Assembly: GCA_051453625.1 (NCBI GenBank)
Contig: JBOZIK010000001.1
Span: 199,669,690 to 199,692,430 of the forward strand
DNA length: 22,741 nt
Reading direction: 5' to 3'
From: Welwitschia mirabilis
Taxonomy: Eukaryota; Gnetophyta; Gnetopsida; Welwitschiales
Below, piece after piece: positions 9,845-18,870 of this stretch. Each line of letters begins with the position of its first letter. Position 1 is the stretch's first letter. The position numbers and the translations under genes are program-made. The notes under the pieces were generated by a model. That model did not search any database. It was not told the origin of the DNA and saw only the letters and a program-made list of their open reading frames with translations.

Positions 9845-11009
9845 TGAATCATATGAGTAGAAGGTTTTAATGATGCCAACAATCATAAGAATTAAGTGAT
9901 AAGGTGGCAATCTCTAGTCATAATTGGATTAAGATAAAATGAGATGTTCTCTTTCACGTGCAGATGTCTCCACTTAAAACTGGGCAGACATCCCTTTTTC
10001 TTATGAGGAAAAAATGTATTTATGATAGATCTTAGGCCCAGATGTCCCAACTTAAATAGGATGAACATCCTCTCTCCTTAGGAGAAATGTAACTATAAGT
10101 TCTTAGGGTAGATGTCCCCACTCCAAGTATCTTGGACATCCCCTTCTCCTTTTTTTCCCCTTCAGTTTATACTTGTGGTAGGTGCAAATGTTCACTCATT
10201 TCTAGGTTGGAAATCCCCATACTTCTAGTAGTGTGGACATCTACACCATTTTAAGGACATATGTCTATCACCTGGGAGGGAGAACATATCCATATTTTAA
10301 GGCAGATATCCCCTCTTTTATCCATTAGAAAAATGATTAGCAATGGACAAACGCGTAGTGTTTTTCAATAGCTATTTTCTTCTAGTGCATTCTTTGATCT
10401 TGTTAGGAATAAAAATTTGTCTGAAATCTTAGATAATCAGGTCTTGGAATTATGATTTTAAGTTTTCCTTCAATAACTGTGGTCTCTTTTCTTTAAAAGG
10501 ATTGATATATATTTTATTTAGTTACATATACATATACGATTCTATAAAGTAAACATAAAACTGATCTTTGCAATCTCTGTAATTTGTAATCTAATCTTAT
10601 GTGATCATTCTGAATAGCTTCTAATTTGTATCATCTATACTTGAGGCACATGCTCTTTTTCAATCTCTTTTTTGTGGTTGAGTCTAAGACTTCAAAAGAC
10701 TTCAAGCTATGAAAGGTTGATGAAAAGCCTGAAAATCATCACTATTGTATAAAAGGTTGATGCTCAGCTAGAAAATCATTAGTTCAAGAAGATAAGAAAA
10801 ACCAAGGAAGATAACATCACTATCTCTCCTTGAAGAGTGGAGTAGGCACATTGTTGAATTACTATAAATCTTATGTGCTAATTATGTTTTTGATTTGAAA
10901 TTTTTATAAATATAATTTTTTTTGGAAAGATAATTAATACTAATTAAATAATAGGTTTTTGAAATTAGTATTTATTACTATTCCTAATCACTTCCCTCTA
11001 GGAATTTCA
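9845..11009 (+). mobile_element. Copia LTR A (5' LTR of element 1)
   Basis: It aligns with LTR C (18194-19360) over its full length, about 1165 bases, at roughly 80% by eye, and with the reverse complement of LTR B (13757-14843). The 3' end GGAATTTCA at 11009 is followed two bases later by a tRNA-Met-type PBS, so this is a 5' LTR. The proposed start (TGAATCATATGAGTAG) is where similarity to LTR C begins; an alternative start is TGATGCC near 9870. U3 holds tandem repeats (9961-10312). The part aligned with the TATA box of LTR C reads ACATATACATATAC (about 10524-10537) and looks weakened. Confidence 0.8.
9961..10312 (+). repeat. Degenerate ~75-base tandem repeats with GATGTCC/GGACATC dyads in copia U3
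   Basis: Units start near 9962, 10041 and 10111, each with AGATGTCYCCACTT, then about 10 bases later a complementary GACATCC, then a TTCTCCTTA-like stretch. Two or more further degraded units follow to about 10312, including GTGGACATCTACAC near 10232. Spacing is about 70-79 bases. The array lies some 200-550 bases upstream of the TATA-equivalent. The same array appears in LTR B (about 14390-14750) and LTR C (about 18299-18655). Confidence 0.75.
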
Positions 11010-11011
11010 AT

Positions 11012-11023
11012 TAGTACCAGAGT
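11012..11023 (+). other. Degenerate tRNA-Met(i) primer-binding site, copia element 1
   Basis: TAGTACCAGAGT, compared with the standard plant copia PBS TGGTATCAGAGY. It begins two bases after the LTR end. The aligned site in element 2 is at 19363-19374. It supports a Ty1/copia assignment and plus orientation. Confidence 0.8.
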
Positions 11024-11064
11024 GAGGTTACTCTTGATAGAGCTTTACTACTCTAAGTGATTAA

Positions 11065-12602
11065 ATAGAATCTATCACTGATGAAGGACATTCAATCTCA
11101 AGGCTGCCTCATTTCAATGGGCTAAACTACCCCATTTGAAAAATCAAAATGATAATATTTCTAAAATATCTTGATTTGAATACTTGGGATAGTATCATCT
11201 ATAGTTATTCCAAACCCACTATCCCTTCAGCAAGTTGGTATAATGAATAAAAGGAGGAAGCTAGGCTTAATGTAAAGGTAATGAATACTTTAATTTATGC
11301 CCTTAGTCTTAAGACGTATAGCCAAGTAGTCTAGTATGCTCTACAAAAGAAATTTGAAATACCCTTGAGATTGTTCATGAAGGTACGAGTATTGTGAAAA
11401 ACTCCAAATTATAATTTTTAACTACTTAATTCAAAAATATTAGAATGGAGTAATAAGAATCCATTACTGAATATACAACCAAGGTCACATACATTATAAG
11501 CATAATGTATAGTTTTGGAGCAAAGATTCTAGAGGAAAGAGTTATGAGGAAAATCTTGAGGATCTTGTCCAAGTGCTTTAGACCTAAGATTACTACAATT
11601 AAAGAGAGCAAAAATCTGAATACCATGAGTTTAGAGAACCTCAAATAATTATTGATTGCATATGAAGATACTATCATGAATGATAAGGGATTTAAGACAA
11701 AGAATATTACTTTGAAATGCTTAGGTCACTACAAAGAAAATTCTAGTAATGAAGAATATGATGAGGACTTAGCCCTGCTAAAGAAACTTCAGAATATTTC
11801 TAAGAAAATAAGAAGGCTCTAGTAGAACAAGATTTAATTCAAATGAGAATTAGATGGACAATAAAAATTCCTTCAAGAACTTTAGTAGAAATAAGAAACC
11901 TCTACAATGCTTTAAGTTCAAGGGATTTGGACACACAGTGATTGAATGTGCCAATATAAGAAAAGCTAAAAATAAAATGGAGAAGGCTCTCAAAGTTACT
12001 TGGGATGATGAGCAAAAATCTAATTCAAAAGCATCCCAAAATGAAGAAGAGGAATGCAAATTGCTAGCCATCATTAAATAATATGCATTTATATCAACTA
12101 CCAAGGATGAACACATAATCTATAATGAGGATGAGGTAATTATTGAACATTTTAAAAATATTGAAGAAGCTTATAAACAATTGTATCTTTAATGTGAAGT
12201 TCTAGCTATAAAAATAAAGATTTAAGATCTAAATTACTATATTTAAAAACTAAACTTGACTTAGCCAAAAAATAGTTGGATAAGGCTATTGAAAATCTTG
12301 TAGGTGCAAATAAGACTATCTCAATATTAATAAGGAATTTAAAGGCTGCAAGGAAACTCAATTCAACTACCTCATGCCACTTCAACAAGGTAAATACTAG
12401 TCACAAGAGGTATGCTTTGAAGTCTAATAATTTAAATTTTTTTAATATTTAATGTTTCTATTATGAAGGCCTAGGACATGTTAGGTTTTCTTGTCCCATT
12501 AGAAAGGGAAATTTTTTCTATTATAAAAGTGATAAATTTCTATGGAGACCAAAAGCAATAAACAAGCAGCCTTTCATCAAATAACTATGGGATAAAAAGA
12601 AT
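11065..12602 (+). pseudogene. Copia gag remnant, element 1
   Basis: The position of the gag start codon, ATG in element 2, is ATA here (11065). The N-terminal motif of plant copia Gag follows (GHSISRLPHFNGLNY, with a stop where Trp is usual), then a UBN2-type core interrupted by stops to about 11650. An open stretch at 11854-12081 carries the CCHC zinc knuckle (11908-11949) as CFKFKGFGHTVIEC, whose second Cys is Phe, followed by the usual acidic TWDD region. A Lys/Leu-rich coiled-coil-like region comes next (about 12180-12400). A second knuckle (12453-12494) reads CFYYEGLGHVRFSC, with Tyr for the second Cys. Two knuckles around a coil match plant copia Gag of the SIRE-like type. In life Gag would package RNA in cytoplasmic particles; this copy is dead. 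Confidence 0.85.
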
Positions 12603-12916
12603 TATATTAATGTGCTATTCATTCAAGCCACTTTTAAATCAAAGGAGCATCCTAGATGGTTCTTAGACATCACCTATTTAAGACATATGACAAGTAATAG
12701 AAGAAGGTTTCACACACTTGTCGATTATGAGGGAGGAGAGGTTTCCTTTGGTGATAATCAAAAAGTAGCTATCAAGAAAAAAATAATGATATGTGAATAT
12801 AATATTTTAAAAATTGATGATGTTTTATATGTAGAGGGGCTTAAGCATAATCATTTAAGTATTTCTCAAATGTATGATAAAGGAAATATAGTTATTTTTA
12901 ATAAAAATAAGTGTGT
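12603..12916 (+). pseudogene. Copia protease / pre-integrase remnant, element 1
   Basis: An uninterrupted frame from 12612 to the gap encodes WFLDITYLRHMTS (Asp codon at 12666). This matches the family motif WxLDSGCSRHMTG around the aspartic protease active site. The Asp is kept, but the DSG triad is DIT, so cleavage activity is not expected. The downstream stretch with GGEVSFGDNQ and VLYVEGLKHNHLSISQM is typical of the region between protease and integrase in copia Pol. The frame is lost in the 100-N gap; any continuation beyond 13017 is in unrelated LTR sequence, not coding. Confidence 0.85.
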
Positions 12917-13016
12917 NNNNNNNNNNNNNNNNNNNNNNNNNNNNNNNNNNNNNNNNNNNNNNNNNNNNNNNNNNNNNNNNNNNNNNNNNNNNNNNNNNNN
13001 NNNNNNNNNNNNNNNN
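12917..13016. other. Assembly gap (100 N)
   Basis: A 100-N placeholder between copia element 1 pol and gypsy-like LTR copy 3. The rest of element 1 pol and its 3' LTR, and the 3' half of the gypsy LTR, are absent from the assembly here. Confidence 0.99.
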
Positions 13017-13756
13017 GTAAACCATAAGGGTCATATAAAATTAAAATGAAATAAAAATTGTATTGATTCAAAAGAGTATTCAGCACATTACATCTACTTA
13101 CAAATAGAATAATAGCACCTCAATGGAAGAGACTTAGCCTAATACTAAAGAACCTCTTTTCTATAGCTCTGGATGGATCTCTTATCCTCCAATCTTCTTT
13201 CACAAGTATATTAGGTATAAAAGATGGAAATAAAAATGAAAGAGAAGAAGGATATTTATAGTTTTACATTGAGGTTCTAGAAGCTAAATCCTAGAAGTTA
13301 AAAAAGAAACCCTAATATCCCACATGGATTGCTTGATTCCATTACAAAGATATTTCTTTTCAAACATATAAAGATAGTTGTCATCCCAATTGTCATTGGA
13401 ATGACAAAGGAAACAACACCCTATGTTAAATATCTTGATGCCCCACTATCAACTCTGCATCTTCTATTCATGTCAATAATGTCATCATCCTACCTATCGT
13501 GGGGAGGCCATAGGGAATGATAATCTTCCTTTTGTTTAATCTCGAGGATAAATCTGTCTTTTGCATCATGAAGCATTTTTTCAAATATGTAGTATCAGAG
13601 TAAGCTTGAGAAACTACAAAATATGCCAAGAATCACATGTTTTAATGATCATCTTATTAGATCTCCATAATCATCAGTATTGCATCAATCCTATGTAAAT
13701 GTCATGTAAAATCACTCAAAATACAACATAAAATTCCTAGAAATTGTGTCACAACA
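13017..13756 (-). mobile_element. Gypsy-like LTR, copy 3 (truncated by gap)
   Basis: It aligns with the outer half of copies 1 and 2, roughly from 4340 to 5277 of copy 1, in the same orientation, and has lost part of the U3 repeats. On the minus strand it starts TGTTGTGACACAATTTC at 13756. TATAAATA is at 13253-13260. Directly beyond 13756 lies copia LTR B, broken about 60 bases before its expected 3' end. The gypsy element therefore appears inserted into that LTR. Confidence 0.8.
13253..13260 (-). promoter_or_regulatory. TATA box of gypsy-like LTR copy 3
   Basis: The minus strand reads TATAAATA, identical to the aligned octamers in copies 1 and 2. Flanking bases (TTTATAGTTTTACA on the plus strand) are also well kept. 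Confidence 0.6.
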
Positions 13757-14843
13757 CTTGTAAAGAAAATTAATCAACTTTCCCAATGAAAAATATATCT
13801 ATAAAATTACCAAAAAAAAAAAAAAATTAGCCCACAAGATTTATGGTGCTTTGGCAATATGCTACTCCACTCTTCAAGGAAAGATAATGATATCATCTTC
13901 CTTAGTTTTTTCATCATTTTTGAACTAATGATTTTTTGGTTAATCATCAATTCCTTGTATAATAGTGATAATTTTTAGGCTTATCACTAACCTTTCATAC
14001 TTAGAGTCTTTTAAAGGCTCAGATTTAATCACAAGAAAAAGAGAGAAAATTAGATTGTACCTCAAGCACAAATGAAAGAGTTTAGATGCTAATGAAAATG
14101 ATTACATGAGGTAGAATCATAAATTACAGAGCCAAAGATCAGTTTCAAATTTACTTCACAGAAACATATATTTATGTAACCCTAACAAAATAGATTTTAG
14201 CTCTTTTAAAGAGAAGATAAAAATAACTATTAAAGGGAAACCTAGAATGATGATTTCAAGACATGATAATCTAATATTTCAAATAAATTTATGTTTCCAA
14301 CATGATTTAGTGGCACACCAAAAAAGAATAGCTATTGGAAATCGTTGTGGATTTGATTATAGCTCAGTATTTTTCCAATAGTTAAAAGAGGAGATGTCTA
14401 CCTTAAAAATGAGAACTTTCTCACTTTCAAAGAGGTGGAAATCCATCTTTAAATTAGTGTGAACATATACCCTACTAAGACTATGATGATTTCTATCCTG
14501 AAAAGGAGCAGACATTCACACCTACCGTAGGTATAGACTAATTGAAAAATTAATTGAAATGGGGACCTCTAAGATATTTGAGGTGGTGACATCCACCCTA
14601 AGAATAGATAGTTATATTTCTTGTAAGGATAGGAAACATTTACCCTATTGAAGTAGGGGTGTCCAATCCTAAGACCTATCATAGATACAATTTTTTCACA
14701 AGAAGAGGGGATGTCCACCTAGTTTTGAATGATGACATTCGCATGTAAAAGTTAGCTTTTTAACTCAACTAAGATGAGAGATTGTTATCTTATCACCTGA
14801 TTCTTATGACTATTAGCATCATTGAAATCTTATAATATTTAGT
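13757..14843 (-). mobile_element. Copia LTR B, minus orientation, 3' end interrupted
   Basis: It is the reverse complement of LTRs A and C. Landmarks include the A-tract at 13813-13826 (a T-tract in LTR C at about 19223-19240), the block containing CTCCACTCTTCAAGGAAAG, and the U3 dyad array near 14390-14750. Its R/U5 end stops at 13757 where gypsy LTR copy 3 begins. The last 60 or so bases (19300-19360 in LTR C) and any PBS are missing from this side. On the other side it joins the LTR of a second copia family at about 14843, exactly as LTR C does. Confidence 0.8.
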
Positions 14844-15258
14844 ATTAAAATTTAGAATTTTGATAAAATTTTTGGTGTAAAAGTTGTTAATTATGTAAAT
14901 ATTTAGTTATAAAAGAAAAATATTAAAGAATAAAAGTTCTCATCTTTTATACTATGTAAAGAATTACTAATAAAGCAATTTTATATATCATGATTTAACT
15001 AGTGTATGAGGTTCTTTTTTATTTTTCATGTCCTAAATAGCTTTACTTCTATATTTTAGAATTTTAACAAACTTAATAGAACCATTCTCCATGATCAAAA
15101 TCTAGGTTCTTTCTAAATTATCTTTCTTTTCCTCTTTTATTTTAAGTCTAAATTAAATTTAACCATTTAATGTACACTAATTAATTTATCTTATATAAAT
15201 TAATGTTTATTTCTATGTTTGGTTGAATGTAGTTTGAAGTGTAATTAGCTTTTTGTCA
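14844..15258 (+). mobile_element. Second-family copia LTR, left copy (partial)
   Basis: It runs from the junction with LTR B to TTTTGTCA, where a degenerate PBS begins. The inverted counterpart is 17759-18193. A TATGTAAA at 14953-14960 corresponds to TATATAAA in the right copy, so the box has decayed here. The real LTR start is probably beyond the junction, because the copia LTR appears to have inserted within it. Assignment as an LTR rests on the PBS and the following gag. Confidence 0.6.
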
Positions 15259-15995
15259 TGATATTAACTTCTTTTCATCTATGTATTTGATAAGTTCCAA
15301 CACATTGATCTTAAGATTAATTACATGACAAAACACTACCTTTGAGTTTTTTTACTCTTACAATTGCATAAATTAATATTTTATATTCTTGAATATATTA
15401 TCTAAAAATCATTTTTTAAATAAAAATTTCTTGATAAAAATTATCATTAAGCTAGAAGATACTTGTAATATAAATTTAAGTATCATTCAAGCATTATGAG
15501 ATCAATGTCTTTTAAGATGGTGACATGAAAGAAAAGCATATTACACTTAAGGAAAGTAAAAAATTAAGGAAATCATGTAAAGAAAACATAATATAAGTAT
15601 CAGATATATATGTTTTAGAAAAATATATGGATGAAGATCTTTCTCTAATCATAAGGTATGTAAAGAGGATTCTTTCGCAAAGGAACAATAGAAAGAAGAA
15701 TTATAGAAATACCTTAGGATTTTAGTCCAAATATAAGCCCAAAGGTAAGCCTTTTTTAATTTCTTCTTTATCTTATAAGAATGATATATGCAAATTAAAA
15801 TATTAGGTTTATGGAGAATAAGGACATATGACATTAGAATGTATAGGTTTAAGATATTGAATAAAATAGAACAAAAGAAAGAATCTAAGGAAAAAAAACA
15901 TTCTTCATGGCTTAGGATGAAGATGAAGATGTCAAAAAGTAGATACTTTATATGATGATATAGATTATCCATCTTACATGAGCATCATCTATATC
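15259..15995 (+). pseudogene. Second-family copia gag remnant, left arm
   Basis: It opens with a degraded PBS (TGATATTAACTTC at 15259) and reads as gag in fragments. From about 15625 a stretch reads MDEDLSLI, with a basic run after it. A zinc knuckle lies at 15801-15842, ending GHMTLEC, with its first Cys changed to Tyr and stops at two positions. The acidic region with MA, stop, DEDEDV follows, where copia Gags usually have MAxWDDxD. It breaks off at about 15995 inside gag, at the inverted-repeat boundary. Its twin on the minus strand is 17021-17745. The minus-strand open frame at 15649-15972 is a shadow. Confidence 0.7.
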
Positions 15996-17745
15996 TTTGA
16001 AGGATAGAGTTTTTAATATCTTGCAAAATAGTAACATAGATATTTTATTTTTTAAGTTGAATAAATATAAATATGTTTAAATTAAACTCTCTTATGACAT
16101 AATCATCTTTAATAAATGTTATAAAAAACATTGCATTATATGATTAAATAATACTAAGTAGATTATATTATAAAATTTAAATGTAAGATACATCTATTAA
16201 TTTAGGTAGATTACCTCCTTTAATAATTCTAATACCTTTGATTGGTAATTCTAAATTATCATCAAATGTGACCATACATTTGTCTTTCTAAACTAAGAAG
16301 CTAAAGATTGATTTTTCACTAGTCATATGTCTAGAGCATCCATTGTTAACATACTACATGTTTCTTCAAGGAACGCAAGGTGATTGGAGATAAGCATACT
16401 GGCCTTGATTTAGGAATACATAACTTCTTTTATATTTCTTATACAAAATATTGTTTCTTTTTAGGCTCTTATCACTATGAGCATAATACCTATTACTAAA
16501 CCTAAATAGACAATTAAATTAGTAATTATTACATTTGTAACAATAGTAATAGGTAATGTTGCTGATGTAAGCTACATGCTAATACTTGGTCTTATAGTTT
16601 CACTTATTTAATAATGAGGTTGAAGTGCTTATGGAAGCTTCATTATGTCTTAGCATACTTTTTCCATTTATAGTTTTTCATTGTTCAAGCATGATTTTTA
16701 AAGTCTTCTTTCCTTAGGTAAATTTCTCATTAATATTATTTTCATTTGTACCTTTCTATCTAATATTCTTCAATGCACATTGTAATTTGCTAACCTTAGC
16801 CTTAAGAGTTGAGTTTTTAGTTGAAAACGTATTATAAGAATCTTTTTCTTATTCATATGCTAATTCAAGACTATGAATCAATTTTTTATCTTGGAGAAAA
16901 CATTTTTTAACTTAATCAATTCTTTATAAATTAAATCATACCTAGGTTAAAGTATCATGCTTGTTTAATCTTTGCTTTCTAATACTTAATCAACTTCATC
17001 TAATTCATTATCACTAGTGGTATAGATGATGCTCATGTAAGATGAGTGATCTATTTCATCATCTAAAGTTTCTAGTTTTGTGGCATCTTCATCTCATCCT
17101 AAGTCATGAATAATGATTTCTTTTTCTTATATTCTTTCTTTTATTCTATTTCATTCAATATATAACACCTAGACATTCTAAAGTTATATGTCCTTATCCT
17201 TCATGAACCTAACATTTTAATTTGGATATATCATTCTTATAAGAATAAGAAGGAATTAAAAAAGGCTTACCTTTAAACTTATATTTGGACTAAAATCCTA
17301 ATACCTTTCTATAATTCTTCTTTCTATTATTTTTTTTGTGAAAGAAGCCTCTTCACATACCTTATGATTAAAGCAAGATCTTCATCCATATATTCTTTTG
17401 AAACATCTGTATTTGATACTTTTGTTATATTTGCTTTGCATGATTACCTAATTTTTTTACTTTCCTTAAGTGTAATATGCTTTTATTTCATGTCCCCATC
17501 TTAAAAGACATTCATCTCATAATTCTTGAATGATACTTAAAGTTATATTGCAAGTACCTTCTAGCTTAATGATAATTTTTGACCAAGAAATTTTTATTGA
17601 AAAAATGGTTTTTAGTTAATATATTCAAGAAGATAACAGATTAATTTATGTAATTATACAAGTAAAGAAAGTCAAAGGTAGTTTTTGGTTATGTAATTAA
17701 TCTTAAAATCAATGTGTTGGGACTTATTAAATACATAGATGAAAA
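15996..17745 (-). pseudogene. Second-family copia gag-protease remnant (spacer and right arm)
   Basis: Read on the minus strand from 17745, after the PBS. Gag includes a zinc knuckle at 17173-17214 ending GHITLEC, with His for the second Cys and two stops. Next come an acidic patch near the arm boundary, a long Lys/Leu-rich coil-like region (about 16980-16650) and a Cys-containing patch near 16530-16560. The protease motif at 16318-16347 reads NNGCSRHMTS, where the family has DSGCSRHMTG; the catalytic Asp is Asn. It is followed by VTFDDN, as in copia elements. Similarity fades below about 16200. The gag is continuous through the right-arm edge at 17021, so the spacer belongs with the right arm. 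Confidence 0.75.
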
Positions 17746-17758
17746 GGATCTAATACCA
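17746..17758 (-). other. tRNA-Met-type primer-binding site of second-family copia
   Basis: The minus strand reads TGGTATTAGATCC, against the standard TGGTATCAGAGCC. It follows directly on the LTR end TTTTGTCA. The left-arm copy is more degraded. Confidence 0.75.
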
Positions 17759-18193
17759 TGACAAAAGGCCAATAGCACTTCAAATTACATTCAGACAAAC
17801 ATAGAAATAAACATTAATTTAGATAAGATAAAGTAATTAGTATACATTAAATGGTTAAATTTTATTTAGGTTTAAAATAAAAGAGAAAAAGAAAATATAA
17901 TTTACAAAGAATCTAGATTTTGATCACGGAGAATGGTTCTATTAAGTTTGTCAGAATTTTAAAATCTAGAAGTAAATCTATTTAGGACATGAAAAAGGAA
18001 AAAAAAATAAATAAATAATAAAAACCTAACACATCACCTAATTCATGGCATATAAAAGAGTTTTATTAGTAATTCTTTATATAGTATAAGAAATTATAAC
18101 TTTTATTCTTTAATAGTTTTCTTTTATAACTAAATATTTGCACAATTAACAACTTTTACATCAAAAAGTTTATCAAAATTCTAAATTTTAATA
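17759..18193 (-). mobile_element. Second-family copia LTR, right copy (partial)
   Basis: On the minus strand it ends TTTTGTCA at 17759, next to the PBS. It contains TATATAAA at 18076-18083, which would drive transcription leftward into gag and the spacer. At about 18193 it meets copia LTR C, which appears inserted within it, so the true LTR is longer. The counterpart in the left arm is 14844-15258. Confidence 0.6.
18076..18083 (-). promoter_or_regulatory. TATA box of second-family LTR, right copy
   Basis: TATATAAA on the minus strand, followed by GAATTACTAATAAA. Transcription from here would cross gag, the spacer and then the left arm in antisense. The left-arm match is TATGTAAA. Confidence 0.5.
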
Positions 18194-18298
18194 TGAAATA
18201 TTGTAAGTAGAATGTTTCAATAATTTTAATAGTTATAATAATCAAGTAATAAGATGACAATTTGTCATCTTAATTGAGTGAAGAAGCTAACTTTTGCA

Positions 18299-18655
18299 TA
18301 TGGATGTCCATATTTAAAACTAGCCTAACATCCACTCTTCTTGCATTAAAAATGTATTTATGACAGGTATTAGCCCTAGACATCTTCACTTAAATAGGGA
18401 AAACATTTTCTTTCCTTATGATTAATATGCCTTTTAGTTCTTAGAGCAGACGTCACCACTTTAAATAGCTTGGATGTCCCCCTTCCATTTAATTTTTCCA
18501 TCAGTCTGTATCTAGGGTAGGTATGAATGTCTACTCCTTTTTAGAATATAAGTCTCCATGATTCCAAAAGTATAGATGTCCACCCTACTTTGAGGGTGGA
18601 TTTCCACCTCCTTGGAAGTAAGAAAATTCCTAGTTTTAAGGTGGATGTTACCTCT
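18299..18655 (+). repeat. Dyad tandem repeats in U3 of copia LTR C
   Basis: Eroded version of the array in LTR A. GGATGTCC at 18302-18309 is followed by AACATCC about 20 bases on. Further units contain GCAGACGTCACCACTT with GGATGTCCC, and TAGATGTCCACC with GGTGGA. The order and spacing match LTR A. Confidence 0.7.
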
Positions 18656-18862
18656 TTTGAATAATGGAAAAACAATCAACTATAGCCAAATGCACGATGA
18701 TTTTTAATAGCTTTTCTTTTTTTGTGTGTCATTCAATCATGTTGGGAACAAAAATTTGTTTTAAATATTAGATTATCATGTCTTGAAATAATGATTCTAG
18801 GTTTTCCTTTAATATTTATTTTTCTCTTCTCTTTAAAAGGCTGAAACATGTGTTATTAGGGT

Positions 18863-18870
18863 TATATAAA
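18863..18870 (+). promoter_or_regulatory. TATA box of copia LTR C
   Basis: TATATAAA inside the longer run TATATAAATATATAA. The matching place in LTR B reads ACATAAATATATG and in LTR A ACATATACATATAC, so C keeps the best version. Transcription would run rightward into element 2. Confidence 0.6.

Larger units (their letters stand above)
13757..15995. repeat. Large inverted repeat, left arm
   Basis: The whole stretch is found inverted at 17021-19299. It contains copia LTR B, the junction into the second-family LTR, and that family's PBS and gag. A sampled stretch of about 145 bases (15440-15590) matches at roughly 90% by eye. Similarity stops at about 15995, after CATGAGCATCATCTATA, and at the outer end where the gypsy LTR interrupts. 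Confidence 0.88.

Noticed and set aside
9961-10312. The repeat-with-spacer pattern in the LTR as a CRISPR-like array
   Set aside because: The units are degenerate along their whole length, spacers are repeats too, and the setting is a plant LTR.
11012-11023. Possible tRNA fragments at the PBS sites
   Set aside because: Only 12-18 bases match a tRNA 3' end, as expected for primer binding. No cloverleaf can be formed around them.
12898-13086. Frames that run through the N block at 12917-13016, and similar ones across 536-655, 1314-1413 and 6458-6557
   Set aside because: They are open only because N cannot be translated to a stop. The two sides of each gap belong to different or unknown sequence.
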